Of a stretch of 64,000 nt of DNA, positions 16,865-25,129 are shown piece after piece (positions within the stretch are counted from its first letter, which is position 1; each line of letters opens with the position of its first letter). The notes under the pieces are model-generated. The model did not search any database, had not been told where the DNA came from, and was given only the letters and a program-made list of their open reading frames with translations. The DNA comes from CBDANO01 sp965197665. GTDB lineage: Bacteria; Chloroflexota; Dehalococcoidia; Lucifugimonadales; UBA3495. A program made the translations under genes and the position numbers. The DNA is taken from NCBI GenBank assembly GCA_965197665.1, contig CBDANO010000004.1, positions 434,001 to 498,000 of the forward strand, written 5' to 3'.

Positions 16865-17419
16865 TTAACCGGCGAAGGATTTCCTCATTCGATAGACGGT
16901 CAACTCCGGTTCGATGGGGGACACCGGAAGGTACTCGGCCTCTTGGACCTTGGCTACGATGAACCAAGGCCCCTCCTCCTGAAGGGCCGTGGAAAATATC
17001 GACGCCAACCCTTCAAGGTCGGAAACTGTCTGAGTATGGCGTATCCCGCAACTCCGGGCCACCTGAGCTAGGTCGGTACCCGTTGCCGTGTGGCTGGGTT
17101 GGTGCCCCGTCTGACCCCACTCCTCGTTGTCCCAGACCACCACAATCAGATTCTTGGGTTGTTCCCTGCCGATGGTAGCAATCGTGCCCAGGTTCATGAG
17201 CAAGGACCCGTCGCCGTCCAACGAAATCACACGCTCTTGCGTGGATAGGGCCATGCCGAGGGCGATGGACGAGCATAGGCCCATGCTGCCGTAAGTATAG
17301 AAGCTGCGGTCCCGGTGGCCGGCGTGCCACATTTCGTCGCTGGTAGGTCCCAGGTTACCCACGACGGGGCTGTTGCCGGCCTGTTGCAAGACCAGTTTGG
17401 TGGCTTCGAACCTAAGCAA
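16865..17419 (-). CDS. comE: TPP-dependent decarboxylase beta subunit, sulfopyruvate decarboxylase-like
   Basis: A 184-residue protein made only of the C-terminal thiamine-diphosphate domain. The cofactor motif is SLDGDGSLLMNLG, followed by VVWDNEEWGQTG. FYTYGSMGLCSSIALGMAL marks the dimer contact. Its partner domain is encoded by the next gene upstream, with an 8-base overlap that indicates translational coupling. Split alpha/beta enzymes of this type are sulfopyruvate decarboxylase (ComDE, forming sulfoacetaldehyde) and relatives acting on phosphonopyruvate. The split arrangement favours the first; no sulfolactate dehydrogenase or sulfoacetaldehyde gene is seen nearby, so the substrate is inferred. 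Confidence 0.8.
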   Translation of the reverse strand: MLRFEATKLVLQQAGNSPVVGNLGPTSDEMWHAGHRDRSFYTYGSMGLCSSIALGMALSTQERVISLDGDGSLLMNLGTIATIGREQPKNLIVVVWDNEEWGQTGHQPSHTATGTDLAQVARSCGIRHTQTVSDLEGLASIFSTALQEEGPWFIVAKVQEAEYLPVSPIEPELTVYRMRKSFAG

Positions 17420-17918
17420 GCTTGCCTCCGTGCAACATTTGGGTCATGCAGACGGCCACCGGCTGGCGGTTGGCGTGGCACAGCTTCAGCGCTCCGTCCA
17501 GCCTGCGGTCCAACCTATCTTCGTCCTCCAAGGTGAAGTGGACCAAGCCCAGCAGGTCCAAGATCGGCCTGGTGGTCCGTCCCATGGCCACCTGAGCGAT
17601 GTTGAACTCGCCCTCGCCGCCTCGAAGGTTGATGAACAAGGGGATCGGGGTCCGGCACGGGATGCACAGGCTTGCCAGGGCATTGACGGTGTTCCCAAAG
17701 CCGCTGGACTGCATGAAAACCGCCGAGTTGCGCCCCACCGCGTAAGCGCCAACCGCTATTCCGATAGCTTCTTCCTCCCGGGTCGCGGAGACCAAGTGAA
17801 AGAAGGGGTCGGAATCTATGAGCCTGGTTACTTGGTGTATCGAGATGTCCGGGACGTAAGCGATTAGCGACGTATTCCAGTTTTTCAACGCTTGTATGAT
17901 AGACTCAGCCCAAGCCAT
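17412..17918 (-). CDS. comD: TPP-dependent decarboxylase alpha subunit, sulfopyruvate decarboxylase-like
   Basis: A 168-residue protein made only of the N-terminal pyrimidine-binding domain of TPP enzymes. The activating Glu lies in ATREEEAIGIAVGAYAVG, and MQSSGFGNTVNALASL is the conserved following segment. It precedes and overlaps the beta-subunit gene by 8 bases. The ATG at 17918 has AGGGAG about 15 bases upstream. In methanogens this pair takes part in coenzyme M synthesis; in bacteria such as Roseovarius it serves sulfolactate breakdown. Organosulfur use would fit a marine Chloroflexota, but that is inference. Confidence 0.8.
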   Translation of the reverse strand: MAWAESIIQALKNWNTSLIAYVPDISIHQVTRLIDSDPFFHLVSATREEEAIGIAVGAYAVGRNSAVFMQSSGFGNTVNALASLCIPCRTPIPLFINLRGGEGEFNIAQVAMGRTTRPILDLLGLVHFTLEDEDRLDRRLDGALKLCHANRQPVAVCMTQMLHGGKLA

Positions 17919-18030
17919 GGCCCCGGTTATCTCCCTCGTCTCAAAATTGCGGCCTCCGGTCGGCGACGGCGGGCGCCGCCGAGTGTTAACCGCCGGAAGC
18001 TCGACCCTAGTTGGGCCTGCGGCGTCGAAA

Positions 18031-18057
18031 GCCCCGGCGGGTCCGAGCCGCCGGGGC
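18031..18057 (-). terminator. Terminator hairpin after the PH-like membrane protein gene
   Basis: GCCCCGGCGG (18031-18040) and CCGCCGGGGC (18048-18057) form a perfect 10-pair stem with a 7-base loop. On the minus strand it is followed by TTTC, consistent with termination after the gene at 18090-18578. Confidence 0.6.
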
Positions 18058-18089
18058 AGTCCAGTCAGGCCATCTATGAATCGACGGAC

Positions 18090-18578
18090 CTAATACGGCG
18101 GCGCGTCGTCGGTGCTTCCTCCCGCGCTTCCATACGGCGGCGGCCCCGCCGAGCTTTCATCCGGAAGCCGCGGCCGGTCGTCGGGGCCTCTATAATTCTC
18201 CAACGCTTCGTCAAACCGGTCGCGGAACTCGTCAATGTTCTTGGCCGATATCACCACCCGTTGGCCGTTGGCCATCCTCAGCCTCAACCGGTTTCCCGTG
18301 GGCATCACCAACATCTCCAGGTACTCGATGTCGTCGAACCGGTACGCTTTCACCCGGGGCCGGCCGTAAGCAATCAACAAAGCGTCCGGGTAAATGTAGT
18401 ATTGCCTGGCGTTGGTAAACCAGCCCCAAGCGGCGCCCGCCAAGCCCAAAACCAACAACAGCGGGTTTATTCCTTGAACCAATCCGAGGACGATGACAAC
18501 CACGGAAAGTATTAGGGTAATATTCAGCGAGCTTTTGGCGGTGTCCCAGTGAAGGGGTTGTTGTTGGGGTTGCTCCAT
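18090..18578 (-). CDS. Small membrane protein with PH-like domain, function unknown
   Basis: A 162-residue protein. After a Gln-rich start (MEQPQQQPLHWDTA) two hydrophobic helices follow (ITLILSVVVIVLGLVQGI, then LLLVLGLAGAAWGWF). The soluble part has a bacterial PH-like pattern (YYIYPDALLIAYGRPR, FDDIEYLEML, NRLRLRMANGQRVVIS, FRDRFDEAL). A Pro/Gly-rich tail ends it. The start at 18578 is the first that gives a sensible protein; the open frame continues upstream to 18860, but that part is translated repeat DNA. Function unknown. Confidence 0.65.
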   Translation of the reverse strand: MEQPQQQPLHWDTAKSSLNITLILSVVVIVLGLVQGINPLLLVLGLAGAAWGWFTNARQYYIYPDALLIAYGRPRVKAYRFDDIEYLEMLVMPTGNRLRLRMANGQRVVISAKNIDEFRDRFDEALENYRGPDDRPRLPDESSAGPPPYGSAGGSTDDAPPY

Positions 18579-18682
18579 GGCCAATATTCTAACACACCGA
18601 CTCGTCATAAAGCAGGGCTGCGGGGTACGATTGTCCCAATTGTCCGCACTCCGGTTGCTATAATCCGCTTGGTGTGATGAAC

Positions 18683-18889
18683 TAGCAACCCCGTGGGCAA
18701 ACTTCCCATGGCCTGTCCGAACGTAACGCAAGGGTAGCCCCACCCAGGAAGGACCGAGGGTGGTTGGCCCGCCGTGGCGGGCCAACCACCCTCCATTTCT
18801 CTCGTTTAAGACGGGCCGAATCCCACGACGACGTTGTTGCGTTGGCAATTCAACCCGCAACCGAAGAACTTGCGCACCGGGTTAGGTGA
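18683..18889 (-). repeat. Dispersed intergenic repeat, copy A (full, minus orientation)
   Basis: About 207 bases closely matching the reverse complement of the copy at 45626-45832, including AACGCAAGGG, CCCCACCC, ATTTCTCTCGTT and GACGTTGTTG. The centre is a palindrome: GAGGGTGGTTGGCCCGCC (18756-18773) pairs with 18776-18793 in 18 perfect pairs around a two-base loop. No transposase is present. The chance open frame that reads ARHGGPTTL through it is an artefact of the repeat. Confidence 0.85.
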
Positions 18890-18981
18890 AGAATCGTTAT
18901 GGCGCCCTTGCCGAAAAAGCGCTGGTGATGACGGAGCACTGCAACGCGGCCGCAAGATAAGGCCGCGGCGAGGGGAGGCGG

Positions 18982-19836
18982 ATGACCAACACCCCAGGAT
19001 ATTGCCGTTACTGCGGAGGGGAACTGTCAACATCCCAGGACAGGTTCTGCCCAAATTGCGGGCGGGCTACCTCGGAGTCCGGGCCCAGTATCCCCCGTCC
19101 TACCGCCGCGGGCCATACGTTTGCTCCTTACGGTCAAAGCATCTATGAATCACCAAAAACCCGTTCCAAGTGGACGTTGGTTTTCTTTGGGGTGCTGATT
19201 GCCGTCATCGCGGCGTCACTCGTGTCAACCGCGGCGGAGATACGCTTGCTGGAAAGGGTGGTAGACGGGGAGTCCGTCGCGGAGCAGGAACTCACAGCCA
19301 GCGACGACCGGCGAAGCGCCATCGCGGGTATTACCTTGATCGTCTACGTATGTCTGATAATTGCGTTTTGCACGTGGGTCTACCGAGCGTCTAAGAATCT
19401 TGGAGCGTTGAATGCGGCGGGTCAGCGCTTCTCCCCCGGCTGGTCCGTGGGATGGTGGTTCGTCCCGATAATGAACCTATTCAGGCCCTATCAAGTAATG
19501 AGAGAGATATGGCGGGGGAGCGACCCCCGGGTGACCGGCCAGGACCCATCGGCCTGGCAAGATTTTCCTCCCAGCCCAATCCTTGGCTGGTGGTGGGGCA
19601 TTTGGATTGTCTCCAACCTCATTGCCATCGGTGTCTCGAGGGTCCTAACCTCCGACGATATCCCTCCCGAGGACCTTCTGACCGCCCACTACTTCAGCCT
19701 CGTTTGGGACGGGCTCACAATCGTGGCGGCCGTGATGGCTTTCATGTTGGTCAGAGGAATTACTTCCAACCAGGATGCCAAACATCTCAATCTCGACTCC
19801 GCAAACCGTATTCCAACGCCGGGAGGCTCCCACTAG
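18982..19836 (+). CDS. Zinc-ribbon DUF4328-type membrane protein
   Basis: A 284-residue protein. An N-terminal zinc ribbon (YCRYCGGELS then FCPNCGRA) is followed by a linker and about four to five membrane helices (WTLVFFGVLIAVIAASLV, AGITLIVYVCLIIAFCTWVY, LGWWWGIWIVSNLIAIGV, DGLTIVAAVMAFMLV). The loop SKNLGALNAAGQRFSPGWSV and WWFVPIMNLFRPYQVMREIW are the DUF4328 signature. The ATG at 18982 follows GGGGAGG. Function of the family is unknown. It sits alone, between a repeat copy and a small convergent gene. Confidence 0.85.
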   Translation: MTNTPGYCRYCGGELSTSQDRFCPNCGRATSESGPSIPRPTAAGHTFAPYGQSIYESPKTRSKWTLVFFGVLIAVIAASLVSTAAEIRLLERVVDGESVAEQELTASDDRRSAIAGITLIVYVCLIIAFCTWVYRASKNLGALNAAGQRFSPGWSVGWWFVPIMNLFRPYQVMREIWRGSDPRVTGQDPSAWQDFPPSPILGWWWGIWIVSNLIAIGVSRVLTSDDIPPEDLLTAHYFSLVWDGLTIVAAVMAFMLVRGITSNQDAKHLNLDSANRIPTPGGSH

Positions 19837-20024
19837 AAGGATAGAAAGCTAACCGTTCAGCCTCATCGATGTAGACCGCGAGGCCCTCCCCGAAGCTGAA
19901 ACCGGCCCCCCGATGATGAACACGGTCGCGCCCGGATAGTCAAAACGCCGCCAAGCCCAGGACCCCCTTCTCGGGGCCCGGCGTCCCACGTAGCAGCCGG
20001 CCCCGGCAGGCTTGAATCCCCGTC

Positions 20025-20414
20025 CTAAGGAGTGAATATCCGGGCGTACTGGCTGTCTGCCACTTCGCCGCTCTCGGCAAAGGAAAAGTTGGAGGTTATA
20101 ACGCCGGTGACCCCGCTGAACTCTCCGTCCCCTCCCGTGACGTTCCATAAGACGGCGCCGTAGTTCACCCCGGCTACCGGGCTGCCGGTGATGTATCCGA
20201 CACCGATGGTATCGAACCTCACGCTGCCGCGTCCGGCATAAGTGATGGTCCCCACCTCATTGAAGCCTTCGCCCGTTAGCACCACTTCCGATTCGAAATT
20301 GACCGTTTCTCCATTTGGCCCGGTACCGGACGTGTTGGCTCGAAAAGTATTTTCTTTGCCCTCCACGGGCACCGCGCTGCCCCTCATTTCTGTCGCGAAC
20401 ACGAGCTCTGCCAC
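20025..20414 (-). CDS. Small beta-rich protein, unknown function (allene-oxide-cyclase-like barrel pattern)
   Basis: A 129-residue soluble protein without signal peptide. It starts with GTG at 20414 behind AGGAGGTG, a very good ribosome site. The sequence alternates short beta strands and ends with DGEFSGVTGVITSNFSFAESGEV, a pattern seen in DUF3224 or allene-oxide-cyclase-like barrels. No catalytic residues can be assigned. Neighbours give no clue: a convergent DUF4328 protein and a divergent amidohydrolase. Confidence 0.6.
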   Translation of the reverse strand: MAELVFATEMRGSAVPVEGKENTFRANTSGTGPNGETVNFESEVVLTGEGFNEVGTITYAGRGSVRFDTIGVGYITGSPVAGVNYGAVLWNVTGGDGEFSGVTGVITSNFSFAESGEVADSQYARIFTP

Positions 20415-20719
20415 TTGGACACCTCCTGTCAGACTCGCTCTTTCGGCCGTTGCCGGCGTAACCGGTCGCAGCCCGTCCCGGCTTCATACAGGATACCACC
20501 GACAACCGGTTTTCACATCGTTCATCATGAAGTCGTAACCGGTCAGCCCCCGCGGGTGGAATCGTGAGGGCCTCCCCAGGTTGGCAATGGTTATCCAAAG
20601 AGCCTGCCATAGACCCTGCGGCAGACCGCCGCCGGGTTGCCGCCGTGATATACGCCTCGTAGAATGATAGTTGAATTGCAGTGACGGGACGACCTTCTGA
20701 GTCCCGCGAGGGGCGAACG
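20415..20719. other. Divergent intergenic region with one promoter
   Basis: About 300 bases between the small barrel-like gene and the amidohydrolase. Apart from the promoter at 20637-20665 I see no gene, strong hairpin or repeat. Confidence 0.5.
20637..20665 (+). promoter_or_regulatory. Sigma-70-type promoter for the amidohydrolase gene
   Basis: TTGCCG (20637-20642) and TAGAAT (20660-20665) with a 17-base spacer, about 55 bases before the amidohydrolase start codon. Confidence 0.6.
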
Positions 20720-21562
20720 TTGAAAGCCATTGACATGCACGTGCACGTCCCCCGGCAGCCGGGACTACCCGGCGGGTCTCTGGAGCAGACTTTGAGGGAC
20801 TATTTTCGTTTGAAGGGCGAGCCGGACGACGCGGCGCAAATGGCGGAGAAATACACTGAATGGGACCTGCTGGGCGTGCTTCTGTCCATAGATTCGGAAA
20901 CCACGACCGGCGACGCCCCGGACTCCAACGACTACATAGCCGGAATCGTGGACCGGTACCCCGGCCGGTTCATCGGCTTCGCCGCGGTAGACCCTTGGAA
21001 GGGGGCCAAGGGCCTTGCGGAACTCGACCGCGCGGTGAATGACTTGGGGCTGCGGGGGCTAAAGCTTCACCCGGTACACCAAGCGTTCTACCCCAACGAC
21101 CGGCAGTTCTACCCCTTCTACGAGAAGTGCTCCGAGCTAGGCGTGCCCGTCCTGTTCCACTCGGGCATGGCGGCGTCCGGTTCGGGAACACCGGGAGGCG
21201 GAGGCCTCAAACTGAAGTACAGCGCGCCCATTCCGGGCATAGACGACGTAGCCGCCGACTTCCCCGAACTGACGGTAATAATGGCCCACCCGGCTTGGCC
21301 CTGGGTGGAAGAGCAGATCGCCGTCGCGCTGCACAAGCCCAACGTGTACATCGATCTCTCGGGTTGGTCGCCCCGTTTCATCCCGGAGAGGCTCATCCAA
21401 GAAGCGAATACGAGATTACGGGAGAAGGTCCTCTTTGGCTCCGACTATCCGTATTTACCCCCCGACCGCTGGCTGTCCGAGTGGGACGGCCTCGACATAC
21501 GGGACGAGGTACGCCCCAAGATCCTTCTTGAAAACGCAAGGAAAGTTCTTAAGTTGGACTAG
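20720..21562 (+). CDS. Amidohydrolase family 2 (TIM-barrel metal-dependent hydrolase)
   Basis: A 280-residue metal enzyme of the amidohydrolase-2/decarboxylase group. Metal-binding DMHVHV is at the extreme N-terminus. GLRGLKLHPVHQAFYPND, PVLFHSGM (second His), VIMAHPAWPWVEEQI (third) and LFGSDYPYLPPDRWL (metal Asp) follow in order. Relatives include ACMS decarboxylase and gamma-resorcylate decarboxylase as well as hydrolases; the substrate is not evident. TTG at 20720 behind GAGGGG places the HxH motif at the usual position; GTG at 20681 would add 13 residues. Confidence 0.88.
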   Translation: MKAIDMHVHVPRQPGLPGGSLEQTLRDYFRLKGEPDDAAQMAEKYTEWDLLGVLLSIDSETTTGDAPDSNDYIAGIVDRYPGRFIGFAAVDPWKGAKGLAELDRAVNDLGLRGLKLHPVHQAFYPNDRQFYPFYEKCSELGVPVLFHSGMAASGSGTPGGGGLKLKYSAPIPGIDDVAADFPELTVIMAHPAWPWVEEQIAVALHKPNVYIDLSGWSPRFIPERLIQEANTRLREKVLFGSDYPYLPPDRWLSEWDGLDIRDEVRPKILLENARKVLKLD

Positions 21563-21608
21563 CCGGGGCAGGCCGGACATGGTCCTTGGCCGACAAGGGA
21601 CGTAGATT

Positions 21609-22793
21609 GTGAAAGTCTTCTATCAGCAAATCGGACGCCAAGTCCGGCTGCGAATCCTCGGCGCGGCGGTTGGCGTCGGGGCGATTCTGGCCTTGACCGG
21701 CGCCTGCGGAGACACTGGCACTGAAGCCGGCGATAGCCTCTCAGGCGCGCTGACCGACGCCGCCCCACCCGAGCGAGCGCCCCTGCGGCCGGGCGGGTCT
21801 GTCGGCTTCAGCCATTTCGTTTTCGAGCAGGTGGGCGATGACGTGGTCACTTCCCTGGTTGAAGGCCCCCGCGGTCTCCAGGTGCGAGTACCCATCTCTT
21901 TCCCGGCAATGAAGCGAATCCTCGAGTCGGGGGGTCCGGTACCCGATGAGTTGCAAATGGACCGCTCCCAGTTGGGACGGTTGGTGGAGCAGTTGGACTC
22001 GGTGCGCGCCGCGACGGAGAAGTACCGGGACTTCAACGCCGCCATCGCCGACGGCTACGTTCAGGCGGGAGGCGTAGTACCCAACATGGGGGCCCATTTC
22101 ATCAACGAAGCGCGGATCAACGACGGGGTGCTAAACGTCGAGGAGCCGGAGTTCGTGCTGTATGACCGAGATAAGGATGGTCAATGGCGGCTGGTTGGCA
22201 CCGCCTTCGTGCTGCCCCGGGAAGGAGGCCCGCAGTCGCCGGCTAAGGCCGCGGGAGACGCTCACCCCGAAGGATTTGAAGGGCCGCTGGACAACTGGCA
22301 CGTTCATTATCAGCTTTGTACTTTGCCCGACGGAGCCTTTCGCACCTTGAGCCAAGGGGCTTGCGAGGAGCGGAATGGAATGTTCACTCCTTCTTTCGGT
22401 TGGATGATCCACGCCTGGGTCCATGACGACAATCCCATGGGAGTGTTTTCAATGTGGAACCCGAACGTTCCTCCCTTGGCCTTGGGTACAACGGGCATTC
22501 GCCTCACCCGCGACACGTCCCCGCGGTCTAAGAAGGATTCAGTTAGCTTGGCGATCCAGAACTTCGAGCATTCGACCATAGAAATCAAAGCCGGCGACTC
22601 AGTGACCTGGATAGACACCGACGGGGTACCTCACACGGTCACGTCGGGTCAAGGGGGCGTGGCCGACGGGGCCTTCGACTCAGACCTATTCGGACCGGGG
22701 CAAACATTTACGCGCCGGTTCGACGAAGCGGGTACCTTTGCTTTTACTTGCACCATTCACCCCCAAATGAACGGCGCGGTCATCGTGAAGTGA
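21609..22793 (+). CDS. Lipoprotein with C-terminal plastocyanin-like copper domain
   Basis: A 394-residue lipoprotein. The signal peptide (ILGAAVGVGAILALTGAC) ends at a lipobox Cys near residue 35. The middle part, about 100-290, contains GYVQAGGVVPNMGAHFIN and DNWHVHYQLC, with several His residues, and has no family I can name. The last 85 residues form a cupredoxin: EIKAGDSVTWIDTDGVPHTV, then FAFTCTIHPQMNGAVIV, giving the His, Cys, His, Met copper ligands of a blue copper site. Translation starts at GTG 21609, 46 bases after the amidohydrolase stop. It probably carries electrons or binds copper at the outer face of the membrane. Confidence 0.83.
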   Translation: MKVFYQQIGRQVRLRILGAAVGVGAILALTGACGDTGTEAGDSLSGALTDAAPPERAPLRPGGSVGFSHFVFEQVGDDVVTSLVEGPRGLQVRVPISFPAMKRILESGGPVPDELQMDRSQLGRLVEQLDSVRAATEKYRDFNAAIADGYVQAGGVVPNMGAHFINEARINDGVLNVEEPEFVLYDRDKDGQWRLVGTAFVLPREGGPQSPAKAAGDAHPEGFEGPLDNWHVHYQLCTLPDGAFRTLSQGACEERNGMFTPSFGWMIHAWVHDDNPMGVFSMWNPNVPPLALGTTGIRLTRDTSPRSKKDSVSLAIQNFEHSTIEIKAGDSVTWIDTDGVPHTVTSGQGGVADGAFDSDLFGPGQTFTRRFDEAGTFAFTCTIHPQMNGAVIVK

Positions 22794-22830
22794 CGCGGAA
22801 GAATGCGGGCCCCGCTCAATGACGCCCTCT

Positions 22831-23202
22831 TCACACCTCGCGGGAAAGCATCAAGAGAGCATCGGCGGGGATGAGTCGCTGGCCCACAGGATCGACGGCT
22901 AGAAGAGCTCGTTCAAGGGTATAAACCCCCAGCAGAGTCGGTGACTTCTCTTCGCCAAACACCACGACGGTGCTTACGACCCGGCCATCCACTCCCACTT
23001 GAGTCTCGCCTATATCTCTTTCTATGACGCGCTCGTCCGCCAAGCGGAACCGGACCTTTTCCTTTCGGGCGACGCCGAGCCGCTGCAGAACGGCGGAGGG
23101 AATGACCGTGAAAGTCGCTCCTGTATCTACCAGAGCCTCCACTTTCTCGAAGCGAACCCCCTCCGGGTCGCCGACCATCAAGGTATATGAGAAGACGCTC
23201 AT
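22831..23202 (-). CDS. Retropepsin-like aspartyl protease-fold protein
   Basis: A 123-residue protein with a single pepsin/retropepsin motif, VEALVDTGATFTVIPSAVL, near residues 22-40, and the matching later strand PTLLGVYTLERALLAVDP. Such one-domain proteins act as dimers or have lost activity. The ATG at 23202 is behind GAGGGGGG. The open frame continues upstream through tRNA-Pro, which is not coding. No membrane segment is present. It lies downstream of tRNA-Pro on the same strand, separated by that tRNA's terminator. Confidence 0.75.
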   Translation of the reverse strand: MSVFSYTLMVGDPEGVRFEKVEALVDTGATFTVIPSAVLQRLGVARKEKVRFRLADERVIERDIGETQVGVDGRVVSTVVVFGEEKSPTLLGVYTLERALLAVDPVGQRLIPADALLMLSREV

Positions 23203-23296
23203 TTGACCCCCCTCTCCCGACGAGCTACTTTGGGTTGCCGCCTCTATGATAGCAGGCCAACCGGAACCATTAGTCCGGGTTTGATACGTAATCCTC

Positions 23297-23327
23297 AAAA
23301 AAGCCGTTACGGAATGACGTAACGGCT
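23297..23327 (-). terminator. Rho-independent terminator of tRNA-Pro
   Basis: AGCCGTTACG (23302-23311) and CGTAACGGCT (23318-23327) make a perfect 10-pair stem. On the minus strand it is followed by TTTTTT. It lies 24 bases beyond the CCA end of tRNA-Pro. Confidence 0.88.
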
Positions 23328-23351
23328 GTCTACCCGGTTGAACGGTGTGGA

Positions 23352-23428
23352 TGGTCGGGGCGCCCGGATTTGAACCGGGGGCCCCCTGCACCCCATGCAG
23401 GTGCGCTACCTGGCTGCGCTACGCCCCG
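23352..23428 (-). tRNA. tRNA-Pro (anticodon GGG)
   Basis: Read on the minus strand it folds as a full cloverleaf: acceptor CGGGGCG with CGCCCCG, D stem GCGC/GCGC, anticodon stem CCTGC/GCAGG around ATGGGGT (anticodon GGG, reading CCC and CCU), T stem CCCGG/CCGGG around TTCAAAT, discriminator A and an encoded CCA. A TATAAT box lies at 23438-23443, about 10 bases upstream. Confidence 0.95.
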
Positions 23429-23437
23429 ACGGCCGTA

Positions 23438-23443
23438 ATTATA
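23438..23443 (-). promoter_or_regulatory. -10 box of tRNA-Pro
   Basis: A perfect TATAAT on the minus strand, placed so that transcription would start a few bases before the tRNA. No good -35 is seen. Confidence 0.5.
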
Positions 23444-23689
23444 TCATGGGGGCTTAACGCCGGGCGCCCCGCGCCGGGGGCAATCCCGAGGGTGACCGTG
23501 CGCTGGCGCTCGTGAAGCCGCGGCCTCTATAATCTCCCAAACGCTCGCGGCTCCGGCATTCTAAAGCCCAAGGCATGTAGGGGGCCTAGGCCCGCCTCCT
23601 CCATGGGGAGCCGGCGGCCCACTCGAATCGGCTACGGCCCGAGCTAGCGATTAACGCCTGCGGCCTGAGATGAAATTGAGGTGCCGCCC

Positions 23690-24958
23690 ATGCCGGGACC
23701 ACTTAGCGGAGTCAAAGTCTTGGAGTTTACCGAGATCATTGCCGGCCCGTTAGCCGGCATGCTTTTGGCTGACTTCGGAGCGGAGGTCATAAAAGTGGAG
23801 CCGCCTTGGGGGGACCCTTGGCGGTACACCCAGTCCTTTCTTCCGACGGAAAGCCGGCCGTTCATCGCCAATAACCGGGGAAAGCGAAGTTTAGCACTGG
23901 ACTTGACAACCCCTGAAGCACGGGGTGTTCTCGAGGGCATGCTGCCGGGAACCGACGTGGTGCTGGTGAATCTGCGTCCCGACGTGAGTTACAAGTTGGG
24001 CTTGGAATACGAGACCCTATCCCAGTTGAACCCGAGGCTAATCTACTGCGATCTTACCGCTTTCGGACGCCAAGGTCCCGATTCGAGCCGGCCCGGCTAC
24101 GACATCCTTTTGCAAGCGGCCACCGGGCTTATGGCAGCCGAGGGCAAGCTGGACCGAGGAGTGCCGCAGCACGTCTGGTCAACGCCGCCGGTCGACACCG
24201 CGGCCGGTCTGTGCCTAGCTTGGTGCGTTTGCGCCGCATTATACGCCCGGGAGCGCACCGGACAGGGCCAAAAGGTGGAATCCACCCTCCTCGGCGCTGC
24301 GGTGGGTCTGCTGGGAATGCGCCTCGTCCAGGTTGAATCCCTTGACCGGGAATCCAGGCTTCAATCCTTGGAGGAGTTGGAAGCTTTACGGTCGGCGGCG
24401 GCGCCCTTCGAGGAAGTCCTGACGCTGTATCAGGCCAACCACCCGCTGCCCTCGGGGAATATTTACTATCGGGTATTTATGGCCCAAGACGGCCCGGTGG
24501 CGGTGGGCTGCCTCAGCGACCGGTTGCGCCGGCGGCTTCTGGACCTTCTTGGGCTGGAGGATATCCGCTTCGAGCCAAGCTATGACCCGGCCAGCCCGGA
24601 GGCCGAAGAGTTCGGGCGAGCGCTGGAAAGCAAAGCCGAGGAGATTTTCCGGACTAAGAGGGCCGCCCAGTGGTTGGAACTTTTCGAGACGCAAGGAATA
24701 CCGGCGGGGCCGGTGCGCTTCATCGAAGAGTTATTCGATGACCCCCAGGTAGCGGCCAACGGTCTGCTTACCGAGGTGGAGCACCGGGACGCCGGTGTGG
24801 TAAAGATGGCCGGTCCACTGGCCCGGTTTAGCGAGACTTCCTTGGACCCGCCGGTCCCGCCGCCAGCTTTAGGCCAGCACACGGTGGAGATACTTCAAGA
24901 GATGGGATACAGCGGCGAAGAGATTGCCAGGTGGCGGGAGGCCGGAATCGCTGGTTGA
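23690..24958 (+). CDS. CaiB/BaiF (class III) CoA-transferase
   Basis: A 422-residue family III CoA-transferase. The N-terminal PLSGVKVLEFTEIIAGPLAG, GAEVIKVEPPWGDPWR and NRGKRSLALDL are diagnostic. The catalytic Asp lies in RPGYDILLQAATGLMA near residue 145. QGIPAGPVRFIEELFDDPQV closes the fold. It moves CoA between carboxylic acids; partner acids cannot be told. The ATG at 23690 follows GAGGTG; a GTG at 23681 lies inside that ribosome site. It appears to be a single-gene unit; SAR202-like Chloroflexota often carry many such paralogs. Confidence 0.92.
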   Translation: MPGPLSGVKVLEFTEIIAGPLAGMLLADFGAEVIKVEPPWGDPWRYTQSFLPTESRPFIANNRGKRSLALDLTTPEARGVLEGMLPGTDVVLVNLRPDVSYKLGLEYETLSQLNPRLIYCDLTAFGRQGPDSSRPGYDILLQAATGLMAAEGKLDRGVPQHVWSTPPVDTAAGLCLAWCVCAALYARERTGQGQKVESTLLGAAVGLLGMRLVQVESLDRESRLQSLEELEALRSAAAPFEEVLTLYQANHPLPSGNIYYRVFMAQDGPVAVGCLSDRLRRRLLDLLGLEDIRFEPSYDPASPEAEEFGRALESKAEEIFRTKRAAQWLELFETQGIPAGPVRFIEELFDDPQVAANGLLTEVEHRDAGVVKMAGPLARFSETSLDPPVPPPALGQHTVEILQEMGYSGEEIARWREAGIAG

Positions 24959-25129
24959 GCTTTGCCCAAAGCTTTATGTTCCAGTCTTTCCACAGTCGTT
25001 GAGTTCGCCGGCAGGCTTCCCAACCGGTCCTCGGTGTTGGCCCGGTACCCGTCATTGGCCCCCATGCCGCGAAGGCGCCGGAGAGTCCGGTAGGGGGCCG
25101 TTCCCAAGGAACTCGTGGAAAAATCGAAC

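Noticed and set aside
18579..18860. Open frame extending the PH-like membrane protein by 94 residues, containing ARHGGPTTLG
   Set aside because: This part lies in repeat copy A. The same peptide-like words (ARRGGPTTL) appear in open frames over copy B on both strands, so they come from the DNA repeat, not from a protein.
23203..23391. N-terminal extension of the aspartyl-protease-like gene
   Set aside because: The frame runs into tRNA-Pro and its terminator. A good ATG with ribosome site exists at 23202.
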